A stretch of DNA of 11,337 nt from Nitrospirota bacterium (GCA_021787505.1 JAJYLU010000020.1:1-11337), one strand, 5' to 3'. Shown: positions 1 to 6,338, counted from the first letter of the stretch. The notes: a model not told the origin generated them from the letters alone. Program-made: numbers and translations.

Positions 1-100
1 CCTTATTGTCATCTCCGTAACCATATCCTCTCGATTCCCGCTTTCTTCTTTAATATTAAGTATATCTGCTATTTATGAATTAATTATGAAGATTTGGGGA
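1..100. other. A+T-rich intergenic tail downstream of the second DUF202-array gene
   Basis: This stretch follows the stop codon of the minus-strand gene ending at 101. It is rich in A and T from about 48 to 90. On the minus strand an ATG at 24-22 opens a frame that stays open to the window edge (eight codons). It is preceded by GAGAGG, but only two bases separate that from the ATG, which is too close for a normal ribosome binding site. A second ATG in the same frame lies at 12-10. The next minus-strand gene may start here, but the evidence is thin. No terminator hairpin is visible. Confidence 0.25.
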
Positions 101-1315
101 TCATTCCGGATAGGCAAGACTTCTGGGGATTTCGGCCTGTTCTTTTCTGACCGGCAAGTACCACAACAGGCCGTCGGCGAGCATCAGGATGCCGACAAAA
201 ACCAGATACAGGTCGAATGAGGTCAATATACCAAGGCCGAAATAGCTTATAAGGCCAATGCCGATACTCATAAACGAAAAGCCTGTGCGCATGAAAGCAA
301 GGCCCGTTCTCGCGCGGGAGTAAATAGTCCGGTAGCATGCCGCGATCGTCCTCTGCGCGGCAAGCACGTTCCGTTCGCGCGCCAACTGCGTGCGCACCCT
401 GCTGGAAGGAGAGGGATAAAAGATCGTACAATGGTCCGCGAGCATGTCCCCCATTCGGGCGAGCATGGTGCCTTTTGTCTCAAGCCTGGTCCCGGTGTCT
501 TCCAGAAAGTGGTAGTTTTCGAGAAAAAGAAGCGTTGCCGCAGTCACTTCGATAAGGGTATGGTGACCGGGGGGTGTCATCCTCGACCGTCTGATGCGAA
601 TATAACTCGGGAGTCCGAAAAAGAAGATGACCGCACCGGCCGTTACGAGAGAGAAATAGAGAAACGGAGAAGTGCTCGTGCTCTTCGTGTGAAGCAGAGT
701 ATTGGCCAGCGCCAGCGTGCCCAGGCCCCACCGCTGGAACGCCAACCCTGTCCTCGCCTTGGCAAGGTCCGTCCGGTAGCAGGCCAGCCTCGTCCTCCAC
801 TGCGCCATCGTGTTCCGCCAATAGGCGAGTCCGGTCCTCTCCGTTCCTATGAGACAGCCCGGCTTCGCATGCAGAAAGTCCTGAATATACCACTTGATAT
901 CGTCCGCGAGCGCAACCCTGAATTCATATGCCTGGGCCTTCACATATTTCCTGACCTCCGCCAGCACCTCAGGACTATCAGGATAGCGTGCCGCGATCGT
1001 AACGGTGCCGCTGGTGTCCTTCATGACAGGCACCCAGAGACCGGCCGAAAGGGCCTCTCCGCTTAGGTCGGCAAGTGCCTCCCTCGGTATGGGCAGGCGC
1101 TCGTCATATTCGATGGATGGACAGCGGTAATATTCCGCCAGCGCGTTGAGCAGAATATGCTTCGGCACGCCGAATTCCGAAAGAAGGATCTTTTCGAGGT
1201 CGATCCCACGCGTGCGGGAGCGCACCACCGCTTCACCGAGTTGCTCGGTACCCAGGACCTCCCGTTCCGTCAGCAGGGAGAATTCAGACGCCTCCTGAAG
1301 GTCAGTCGGCATCAT
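101..1315 (-). CDS. Secretion-ATPase-N-terminal-like domain fused to two DUF202-like RT-heptad membrane units
   Basis: Predicted protein of 404 residues, function unknown. Residues about 12-148 resemble the N-terminal domain of type II secretion/MshE-type ATPases (a helical part with GVPKHILLNALAEYY, then an alpha/beta part), but no ATPase domain follows. Two DUF202-like units come next. In the first, Arg lies at residues 160, 167, 174, 181, 188 and 195, exactly seven apart, followed by hydrophobic helices to about 240. In the second, Arg lies at 308, 315, 322, 329, 336 and 343, followed by helices ending in DGLLWYLP near 381-388. Between them, residues 268-295 hold extra heptads with Gly where Arg is expected. 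The start at 1315 (ATG ATG) was chosen because it overlaps the upstream stop by only 14 bases, has GAAAGGCGG about nine bases upstream, and begins the protein just before the conserved domain. An open frame to 1447 would overlap the upstream gene much more. It is a paralogue of the gene at 1302-2945 and probably translationally coupled to it. The domain call is by eye; the location is probably the inner membrane. Confidence 0.8.
   Translation of the reverse strand: MMPTDLQEASEFSLLTEREVLGTEQLGEAVVRSRTRGIDLEKILLSEFGVPKHILLNALAEYYRCPSIEYDERLPIPREALADLSGEALSAGLWVPVMKDTSGTVTIAARYPDSPEVLAEVRKYVKAQAYEFRVALADDIKWYIQDFLHAKPGCLIGTERTGLAYWRNTMAQWRTRLACYRTDLAKARTGLAFQRWGLGTLALANTLLHTKSTSTSPFLYFSLVTAGAVIFFFGLPSYIRIRRSRMTPPGHHTLIEVTAATLLFLENYHFLEDTGTRLETKGTMLARMGDMLADHCTIFYPSPSSRVRTQLARERNVLAAQRTIAACYRTIYSRARTGLAFMRTGFSFMSIGIGLISYFGLGILTSFDLYLVFVGILMLADGLLWYLPVRKEQAEIPRSLAYPE
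146..394 (-). repeat. DUF202-like unit E (second unit of the 404-residue protein)
   Basis: Protein repeat, residues 308-390. Six heptads start at Arg 308, 315, 322, 329, 336 and 343, matching R-(T/N)-x-(L/A)-A-x-x, with RTGLAFMRTG as the last pair. Two hydrophobic helices follow, ending in DGLLWYLP. Confidence 0.8.
596..838 (-). repeat. DUF202-like unit D (first unit of the 404-residue protein)
   Basis: Protein repeat, residues 160-240. Arg at 160, 167, 174, 181, 188 and 195. It is the most divergent unit: the second heptad begins RN, the last is RWG rather than RTG, and the usual acidic-Gly-x-x-W-Y ending is replaced by FGLPSY. Confidence 0.75.
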
Positions 1316-2945
1316 GGCTGAAAACCGCCTTTCTCCAGGAACGTGCAGGCACCCCGTAATCGGGGACCGTAAATTCCATGTCGCCGTAGCAGTATGGGTA
1401 CTGAATACGCATTTTTTCAGCAGGGACTGCCCAGTAAAAGCCGTCAACTATAAGCCAAAGTCCGGTGAGTATCATGATCATGTTAAAGACGGTCCATCCG
1501 ATCGAGCCGATACCGAAGTAGAACATAAGACCAGCACCGACGCCGCAGATGCTGATGCCCGTCCTTATGAAGGCCATTCCGGTGCGCGAATGGGCCATTA
1601 CGGTGCGGACCCTCGCCATTACCGTGCGCCTTTCACCAAGAACCGTCCTTTCAAGTGCGAGGCCGGTCGTCGCCCATATTCCGGGCAGATCGGTCGCCCG
1701 TACAGGCGGGCAGGCGCTGTCCTTTTTCGGACCGCTACGCTTATGACCAAGGGGCATCACGAAATCCCATATGCTCTCTCTTTTGTTCCTCGTCAGTGCG
1801 CATTTTACTCCCGACAACCACGTGCGGCGGCCGCCGAAATACCAGTGGAACCCTTCGAGTAACATTAGAACGCCTATCACAATAAGCGAGACGTCGAATA
1901 CCGTCCACCAACTTTCATGAAAAGACCTTATCAACCCGATCCCGAGTCCGCTGAAGGCCACGCCAGTCCTCGTAAAGGCGAGACCGGTCCTGGCCTTGGC
2001 GATTACGGTCCGATGTCCCGCCAATGACGTCCTTTCCTCCGCGAGGTCTGTCCGGTCGCTGGCAAGGAAACGGCGTCTCATCACCGGTGAAAGGATGTCC
2101 CAGTTTGCCCTGAGTTCTTCCGACCCCGCAACCGCATCGCTGCGCTCGATCACCGGGTTGCCTGTTGACGGCCGCGACTCCAGAACGGTCGTTCCCCAGG
2201 TCGGCTCGGTGCATTCGTGGTCGATCGGCTTTCCCGAGACGGGCCGGCAGGGCAGATACCACTTCAAACCATCGAAGATCATCACGATACCGCCAACCAG
2301 AAGGGGCGCCTCCAGAGCTGCATACCACCCTGCCCCGAAGACCCTCAGAAACAGGACCGAGACGGTGATGAAAGAGATTCCCGTCCTTATAAAGGCAAGG
2401 CCCGTTCTCCCCTTGGCAAGGAGTGTCCTGTAATATGCGTACGTCGAGCGCCGGTAGGCAAACGAAGTCCTCACGAGTGCGAGAGGCGTTCTGCCGCCCG
2501 AGATGCGGTAGTTAGGGTTCACATCGAAATTATTTTCTATGATTCTCAGCAGGTCACTTGGAATGGCGACACGGAAGCTGACGGAAGTGACGTTGAGCGT
2601 CCGTTTGATGTCTTCGATGACCGAAGGATCCTCAGGCCTGTAAGCGACCACCTCCGCGTTGCCTTCTTCCACCGCCAGAGGATACCAGAGGGCCTTTTTC
2701 TGCTTCTCCAGCTCAAGGCGCATCGTCACAAGATAAGGGGCCATCAGCCCTTCATCGTACTCTACGACGGGGTAACCATAGTACTCGGCAAGGCAGAAAA
2801 GCACCTCATGCTTCGCCACACCCTTTTCAAGGAGAACCTCTTCAGGGTACCTGCCCGAAGCACGCGATTCCTCAATATATTCCTGTAGTTCCCGTGAGCT
2901 CAGAATTTCGCGCCTCACGAGTCTTTCGAACTTTCTGTAATACAT
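1302..2945 (-). CDS. Secretion-ATPase-N-terminal-like domain fused to three DUF202-like RT-heptad membrane units
   Basis: Predicted protein of 547 residues, function unknown. Residues 1-135 resemble the T2SSE/MshE N-terminal domain (VLLEKGVAKHEVLFCLAEYYG), without a following ATPase. Three DUF202-like units follow. Unit one has Arg at 152, 159, 166, 173, 180 and 187; unit two at 291, 298, 305, 312, 319 and 326; unit three at 433, 440, 447, 454 and 461, with a degenerate first heptad at 426. Each array ends in RTG(L/M)AF(I/T)RTG and runs into two hydrophobic helices. The second helix ends in DGLKWY, EGFHWY or DGFYWA. Hydrophilic linkers of about 55-60 residues separate the units. The ATG at 2945 is the only sensible start because the N-terminal domain begins at once. 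AAAGGG lies immediately before it, so the ribosome binding site is poor. The gene overlaps its paralogue by 14 bases. The nearest known family is DUF202 (YidH-like), related to the membrane domain of eukaryotic Vtc1. No enzymatic residues are visible. Confidence 0.82.
   Translation of the reverse strand: MYYRKFERLVRREILSSRELQEYIEESRASGRYPEEVLLEKGVAKHEVLFCLAEYYGYPVVEYDEGLMAPYLVTMRLELEKQKKALWYPLAVEEGNAEVVAYRPEDPSVIEDIKRTLNVTSVSFRVAIPSDLLRIIENNFDVNPNYRISGGRTPLALVRTSFAYRRSTYAYYRTLLAKGRTGLAFIRTGISFITVSVLFLRVFGAGWYAALEAPLLVGGIVMIFDGLKWYLPCRPVSGKPIDHECTEPTWGTTVLESRPSTGNPVIERSDAVAGSEELRANWDILSPVMRRRFLASDRTDLAEERTSLAGHRTVIAKARTGLAFTRTGVAFSGLGIGLIRSFHESWWTVFDVSLIVIGVLMLLEGFHWYFGGRRTWLSGVKCALTRNKRESIWDFVMPLGHKRSGPKKDSACPPVRATDLPGIWATTGLALERTVLGERRTVMARVRTVMAHSRTGMAFIRTGISICGVGAGLMFYFGIGSIGWTVFNMIMILTGLWLIVDGFYWAVPAEKMRIQYPYCYGDMEFTVPDYGVPARSWRKAVFSHDAD
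1422..1670 (-). repeat. DUF202-like unit C (third unit of the 547-residue protein)
   Basis: Protein repeat, residues 426-508. The first heptad is degenerate (TTGLALE). Arg then lies at 433, 440, 447, 454 and 461. The unit ends with two hydrophobic helices and the signature VDGFYWAVP. Confidence 0.8.
1833..2075 (-). repeat. DUF202-like unit B (second unit of the 547-residue protein)
   Basis: Protein repeat, residues 291-371. Arg at 291, 298, 305, 312, 319 and 326. This is the cleanest match to the R-T-x-L-A-x-x heptad, and it ends in LEGFHWYF after two hydrophobic helices. Confidence 0.8.
2250..2492 (-). repeat. DUF202-like unit A (first unit of the 547-residue protein)
   Basis: Protein repeat, residues 152-232. 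Arg at 152, 159, 166, 173, 180 and 187, with aromatic residues (F, Y) replacing some Leu/Ala positions in the middle heptads. Two hydrophobic helices follow and the unit ends in FDGLKWYLP. Confidence 0.8.
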
Positions 2946-2965
2946 CCCTTTTATACTACCTGAAA

Positions 2966-3003
2966 GACGGAGCGGCAGGGAAGGAGCGTCCTTCGACTCC
3001 GTC
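2966..3003. repeat. Nested inverted repeat between tatA and the DUF202-array genes
   Basis: Outer arms GACGGAG (2966-2972) and CTCCGTC (2997-3003) enclose inner arms GAAGGA (2980-2985) and TCCTTC (2989-2994) around a three-base GCG loop. The internal bulge is asymmetric (seven and two bases). On the minus strand it lies after tatA and before the DUF202-array genes, so it could be a weak terminator, a processing site or an attenuator. Only a short T run (TCTTTC) follows on the minus strand, so a strong intrinsic terminator is unlikely. Confidence 0.4.
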
Positions 3004-3043
3004 TGCGCAGCCTCGAAACCGTCCCTGAAATATTCGGACTATT

Positions 3044-3250
3044 TTACTTGCCTTTGTCCGGCCCTGTTTTCGGGTCTGCCCCGTACTCGATCGTATTATT
3101 TTTTCCATCCTCCGATAGCGCCTTCTTGAATTCTCTTATGCTCTTGCCGAGTCCAGCACCGATTTCGGGAAGCTTTCCCGGACCGAAAATGATCAGCACA
3201 ATGGCCAGTATCACGATCAGATGCAGCGGCTGAAACAATCCTTCAAACAT
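3044..3250 (-). CDS. tatA: Sec-independent translocase subunit TatA/TatE family
   Basis: Short membrane protein of 68 residues, a normal TatA length. TatA oligomers form the conducting element of the twin-arginine pathway, which exports folded proteins across the inner membrane. The sequence shows one N-terminal transmembrane helix (about residues 9-22), the FGPGKLPE hinge, an amphipathic helix ([13 protein letters not shown]) and a short polar tail. The start at 3250 was chosen because GGAGGT lies seven bases upstream and MFEGLFQP is a typical TatA beginning. A longer frame to 3313 would overlap the preceding gene. No TatB or TatC gene is present here, so this is either an extra TatA or part of a split tat set. 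It lies 26 bases after the upstream Usp gene and is probably the last gene of the operon. TatB is less likely because the tail is short. Confidence 0.92.
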   Translation of the reverse strand: MFEGLFQPLHLIVILAIVLIIFGPGKLPEIGAGLGKSIREFKKALSEDGKNNTIEYGADPKTGPDKGK

Positions 3251-3256
3251 TTTTTT

Positions 3257-3262
3257 ACCTCC
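3257..3262 (-). promoter_or_regulatory. Ribosome binding site that fixes the tatA start
   Basis: GGAGGT on the minus strand, with a run of A between it and the ATG at 3250-3248. It decides the start in favour of the 68-residue form. Confidence 0.8.
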
Positions 3263-3276
3263 GTTCTTCCCTCTCC

Positions 3277-3705
3277 CTAAGCTGCTTCCGCACCCACTAC
3301 AAGCACAGGACACGGGGCCCCGCTGATGACCTTATTGACGACGTCGTCGCCGATGATCTTCCTCAGCCAGTTCCTCTTCCTTGCACCCATGATGATCAGG
3401 TCGCATCGCTCTTCTTCAGCTACCTCTATTATTTTTTTCGATGCTTCTCCTTCTTCAAGCCTCGTCTTGATAAGCGCCTTTTCTGCAACGGCAGTTTCCT
3501 TCATTTCCACAATCGCCCTGCCGCCGCCGCTGTCCAACACGTCCTCGATCTTCTTTACCCCGGTGAGGTCCAAATCACCCTCATACGGGGGAATGACCTT
3601 GACGACCGTCACCCAGCATTTTTCGTCATCTGCCAGTCTGAGCCCCTGATGGAGGACCTCACGGGAACCGTTCACCGCAATAAGAACCTTTCTGTACCCT
3701 TTCAT
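3277..3705 (-). CDS. Single-domain universal stress protein, divergent nucleotide site
   Basis: Cytoplasmic Usp-fold protein of 142 residues. It begins [14 protein letters not shown], the typical first strand and loop of the fold, and ends with the last strand GAPCPVLVV. In ATP-binding Usps the segment before the last strand reads G-x2-G-x9-G-S/T. Here it reads [15 protein letters not shown], so the second Gly is Lys and the Ser/Thr is Asp. ATP binding in the usual way is therefore doubtful, and the protein may be of the non-ATP (UspA-like) type. The ATG at 3705 was preferred over an in-frame GTG at 3714, because GAGGTG lies six bases before the ATG and would overlap the GTG. It follows the two-domain Usp gene by 14 bases and precedes tatA by 26, so all three are probably co-transcribed. 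Confidence 0.88.
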   Translation of the reverse strand: MKGYRKVLIAVNGSREVLHQGLRLADDEKCWVTVVKVIPPYEGDLDLTGVKKIEDVLDSGGGRAIVEMKETAVAEKALIKTRLEEGEASKKIIEVAEEERCDLIIMGARKRNWLRKIIGDDVVNKVISGAPCPVLVVGAEAA

Positions 3706-3719
3706 TTTAATCACCTCGC

Positions 3720-4577
3720 CTACCTCACGGCAAGCACGGGACAGGGCGCCCCGATGAGCACCCTCTCCGTCGTGCTTCCCATGATTGCTTTATTCACACC
3801 TCGCCACCCGTAGCTTCCCATAACGATCAGCTCTTTTTTAAGCCCGGCGGCCATCTCAATTATTTTTTCCGCCGAATGACCTTCCCTTATCTCTGTTTTG
3901 ACGGAGACACCCTTCGCCGATGCCGCATCTATCGCAGCCCCGGCGATTTTCTGCGCCTCCTGATTCATGCTCTTTTGGATAGAATTAGTCCTGAAGAAAC
4001 CGAGCATCTCTTCGTAACGCGGGATGACATAGAGCACGGTGACCTCTGAACCGTCGGTCTTGGAAAGACTGCACGCCTTGTCGAGCGCCTTTTTGCTGAA
4101 CTCCGACCCGTCGAAGGGGACGAGTATCGACCGGTAAGCGCCGCTGCCCTCGGTGCACGCCTTCTTCACCACCAGTACATCGACAGGTGAATTCACGATG
4201 ACGTGCGATGTGACGCTTCCCATAAGGAGCCGGTTTATCCCCCGCCTGCCATACGTGCCGAGCACGATCAGGTCGGCTTTCTTTTCCCTTGCCATGCTCA
4301 CCAACACCTCCGGGGGCTCTCCTTCGCAAAGGATGGACTTCGCCTCTATGCCGAATTCGCGGGCGACCATCTCCTTAGTTTCGAGGCAGACTTTTTCGCC
4401 GTGCTGGAGTCGTTTTTCCATCTGCGTCGGCGCGATCCCAAACTCCTCGGCATCGAAATAGACGGCATGCACGAGGATCACATTCCCCCCGTGACGTTTG
4501 ACCCAGTTCGCCGCCTCCGCGAGCGCCGCTTTACTCGGCTGGGAATCGTCAAAACCGACCAAAAGGGTTTTATACAT
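3720..4577 (-). CDS. Tandem two-domain universal stress protein
   Basis: Cytoplasmic protein of 285 residues made of two Usp domains, about 1-138 and 147-285. Both have the canonical nucleotide motif: G107-x2-G110-x9-G120-S121 in the first and G254-x2-G257-x9-G267-S268 in the second. Both are thus expected to bind ATP or a related nucleotide. Each domain starts with a typical strand-Asp loop (LLVGFDDS and ILVPFDGS). Two-domain Usps act in stress resistance and dormancy-type responses in several bacteria; the specific role here is unknown. The ATG at 4577 begins two bases after the stop codon of the upstream gene. GGAGGTG lies inside the end of that gene, about ten bases upstream, which suggests translational coupling. 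Confidence 0.92.
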   Translation of the reverse strand: MYKTLLVGFDDSQPSKAALAEAANWVKRHGGNVILVHAVYFDAEEFGIAPTQMEKRLQHGEKVCLETKEMVAREFGIEAKSILCEGEPPEVLVSMAREKKADLIVLGTYGRRGINRLLMGSVTSHVIVNSPVDVLVVKKACTEGSGAYRSILVPFDGSEFSKKALDKACSLSKTDGSEVTVLYVIPRYEEMLGFFRTNSIQKSMNQEAQKIAGAAIDAASAKGVSVKTEIREGHSAEKIIEMAAGLKKELIVMGSYGWRGVNKAIMGSTTERVLIGAPCPVLAVR

Positions 4578-4579
4578 GA

Positions 4580-5362
4580 TTAATGGGCACCTCCGCCCTT
4601 TCGGAAGATCAGGCCTACGCCAAAGCCCGCGCCGAGGGCGGCAAGTATAGAGATAGCGCCGTATACAGCCGCGTTGCTCTTCGCCATCGTCGCCAGCGAT
4701 TTCACGACTCCCACCTGTTCCACCGAAACCTTCGTCTCGGCCTGTTCCACCACCTTGTTGTTCTTTACCGCATACACGGAAACCGTATACTCGCCGGGAG
4801 AAGCCTGATAGGGCCAGTCAAGCAGGATATAATACTGTTGATTGCCTCCTTCCCGGGTCGTCGTGATCTTTCCGTAGGACGTTGCATAGAGCTTCGAAGC
4901 CGTCTTGAAGCTCACAAATTCATCGAACCATTTCTCTCTTTCGGCAGGGCTCGAAACGGGGGTCACCTCCGCATGTTTTTCGAGGGCCGAATATCCGAGC
5001 ACGTATTTGTTCATCTCTTCCTCGCTCAGTATGTCGGTCAGGTTTTTCGTGCTCTCGAGGAAATAGAGCGAAGGGACGCGCTCGAAAACCAGCTTCCCGA
5101 CGTTCATCCACAAGAGGCCTCCGACCTTGCCCTTTTGCCTCAAAGTCTGTTCACCTTCAGGCGATGCGATCTTGACGATCAAGTCCGTACCGGGGTCCGA
5201 TACCCCTCTGACGCTGACCGTGCTCCCGTGATAGAAGAAGTCTACTGTGATGCGGTCATGGTTGGCCTTTGCCGTCAACGTAGCTGATGCAGTGCCTGCG
5301 GACAGCAGAATGGCGAACAGAAGGTATGCAAAAACCTTGAACTTTGAACCTTGAACTTTCAT
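4580..5362 (-). CDS. TIGR02186-like membrane-anchored periplasmic protein
   Basis: Predicted protein of 260 residues. It has an N-terminal signal peptide (hydrophobic 11-22, probable cleavage after ATASA-type residues near 27), a periplasmic domain of about 200 residues, and one C-terminal transmembrane helix (about 231-253) ending in RKGGGAH. The motif GLLWMNVG near 82-89 and the overall layout resemble the TIGR02186 family (putative transmembrane protein), which often neighbours TauE/SafE permeases, as here. Its function is not established; acting as a partner of the permease is inferred from adjacency. The ATG at 5362 shares one base with the stop of the permease gene (TAATG), with GGGAGGGGG eight bases upstream. 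The first codons contain a 14-base direct repeat built from a seven-base unit, giving the odd n-region KVQGSKFKV. The family call comes from memory of its pattern. Confidence 0.78.
   Translation of the reverse strand: MKVQGSKFKVFAYLLFAILLSAGTASATLTAKANHDRITVDFFYHGSTVSVRGVSDPGTDLIVKIASPEGEQTLRQKGKVGGLLWMNVGKLVFERVPSLYFLESTKNLTDILSEEEMNKYVLGYSALEKHAEVTPVSSPAEREKWFDEFVSFKTASKLYATSYGKITTTREGGNQQYYILLDWPYQASPGEYTVSVYAVKNNKVVEQAETKVSVEQVGVVKSLATMAKSNAAVYGAISILAALGAGFGVGLIFRKGGGAH
5332..5359 (-). repeat. Tandem 14-base direct repeat (seven-base subunits) inside the signal-peptide codons
   Basis: On the plus strand the copies are AAACCTTGAACTTT (5332-5345) and GAACCTTGAACTTT (5346-5359), identical at 13 of 14 positions. 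Each is built from alternating seven-base units CTTGAAC and TTTGAAC/CTTGAAC. The repeat starts right after the start codon of the TIGR02186-like gene and encodes its signal-peptide n-region. A gain or loss of one seven-base unit would shift the frame. Confidence 0.85.
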
Positions 5363-6279
5363 TAGTGGCCCCCTCCCATAGACAAGAGCAATGACGGACT
5401 CGCGGTAAGGTCATAGACAATTTTTACCGTGACAACGAGTACAATCACCGCGAGGATTATTTTCAGTTGCTCCCCCTTAAGCTTTCTGCCGAAGACCGCC
5501 CCGACCTGGGCGCCGAAAGTGGAGCCGATAAGCAGCAGTACCGCGAGCACAAAATCGACACTGTGGTTGGTGTATGCCTGAAGGAACGTCACCTCAATGC
5601 AATTGAAAAGTATCTGGAAGAGGCTCGTCCCGACCACGACGTGCATCGGCATTCTGAGGATATAGACCATCACCGGCACCATCAGGAAGCCGCCGCCCAC
5701 GCCCATTACCGCAGCGAGAACACCTACGAATGAGCCGAAGATGATCGGGATGAGGGCCGAATGCGTGACCCCTGATTTTTCAAAATGCGTCTGCATCGGA
5801 AGAGATTTAAGGAACTTCGACAACCCAGACTCTTTCGCGGGCTTGCTTGTTTCGGTCTTCTTTTTCCTCATGCTCGCAAGGCTTTCAAAAAACATATAGG
5901 TGCCGACTATGCCGAGCATTAATACATAGGTCATCTTGATCACGAAATCGGCGTTGCCCATCGCCCTCAGCACTTTGATCGCCTGAACGCCGCCGAGACC
6001 TCCGACGAACCCGCCTACGAGAAGATAAAGGCCCATCTTGAAATCGACGTTTCCGACCTTCCAATGCGCATACGTGCCGGACGTCGACGCCGCAACAATC
6101 TGGTTCGAATCGGTCGCTGCTGCGACGGTCGAAGGAATACCGAACATGATTAAAAGTGGCGTCATAAGGAACCCCCCCCCGACGCCGAAAAGTCCTGACA
6201 AAAGTCCTACCGCAAGACCCAGCCCGATAGGGATGAGAATGTTAATGCTGGTCAGCGCTACTGGTAAATACAGATACAT
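5362..6279 (-). CDS. TauE/SafE-family (sulfite exporter-type) membrane permease
   Basis: Integral inner-membrane protein of 305 residues with two homologous halves. Each half carries the family signature, GVGGGFLMTP at residues 32-41 and GVGGGFLMVP at 193-202. Several hydrophobic helices make up each half. They are joined by a charged cytoplasmic linker (about 135-170, rich in Lys and Ser). Family members export or import sulfite, sulfoacetate, taurine-derived or related organic anions; the substrate here cannot be read from sequence. The ATG at 6279 has GGAGG six bases upstream. The downstream TIGR02186-like gene overlaps by one base, so the two are translationally coupled. The first GVGGG motif is encoded by an uninterrupted run of nine G, unlike the second copy. 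The C terminus ends MGGGH, similar to the GGGAH end of its partner. Confidence 0.92.
   Translation of the reverse strand: MYLYLPVALTSINILIPIGLGLAVGLLSGLFGVGGGFLMTPLLIMFGIPSTVAAATDSNQIVAASTSGTYAHWKVGNVDFKMGLYLLVGGFVGGLGGVQAIKVLRAMGNADFVIKMTYVLMLGIVGTYMFFESLASMRKKKTETSKPAKESGLSKFLKSLPMQTHFEKSGVTHSALIPIIFGSFVGVLAAVMGVGGGFLMVPVMVYILRMPMHVVVGTSLFQILFNCIEVTFLQAYTNHSVDFVLAVLLLIGSTFGAQVGAVFGRKLKGEQLKIILAVIVLVVTVKIVYDLTASPSLLLSMGGGH
6172..6180 (-). repeat. Homopolymer of nine G (coding strand) within the permease gene
   Basis: Nine consecutive C on the plus strand, coding for the three Gly of GVGGGF at residues 34-36. Slippage by one base would truncate the permease near its N terminus. Confidence 0.9.
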
Positions 6280-6338
6280 CCGAATCCTCCTTTTTTACAG
6301 ATAATATTTTCTCTGCTTGTTCACGTCTGCTGCACTCA

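Noticed and set aside
431..1066. Plus-strand open frame of 211 codons opposite the second DUF202-array gene
   Set aside because: It is antisense to a clear repeat protein, has low-complexity composition produced by the heptad codons, and matches no known family.
1313..1447. Longer N terminus for the second DUF202-array protein
   Set aside because: It would overlap the upstream gene by 146 bases and adds sequence that is the upstream gene's C-terminal codons in another frame.
269..2492. The 21-base periodicity of the array genes as a DNA-level repeat or CRISPR-like array
   Set aside because: Conservation is at the amino-acid level (Arg-Thr heptads) with varied codons; there are no spacers or exact DNA repeats.
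2217..2888. Plus-strand open frame of 223 codons opposite the first DUF202-array gene
   Set aside because: Antisense shadow of a well-supported gene; the sequence shows no domain features.
3007..3020. Possible second sigma-54 element (GG-N10-GC spacing on the minus strand) before the DUF202-array genes
   Set aside because: Only the GG and GC match; the -24 element reads GGTTTC instead of GGCACG, so it is no better than chance.
4583..5287. Plus-strand open frame of 234 codons opposite the TIGR02186-like gene
   Set aside because: The minus-strand frame has a signal peptide, membrane anchor, good ribosome binding site and coupling to its neighbours; the plus-strand frame has none of these.
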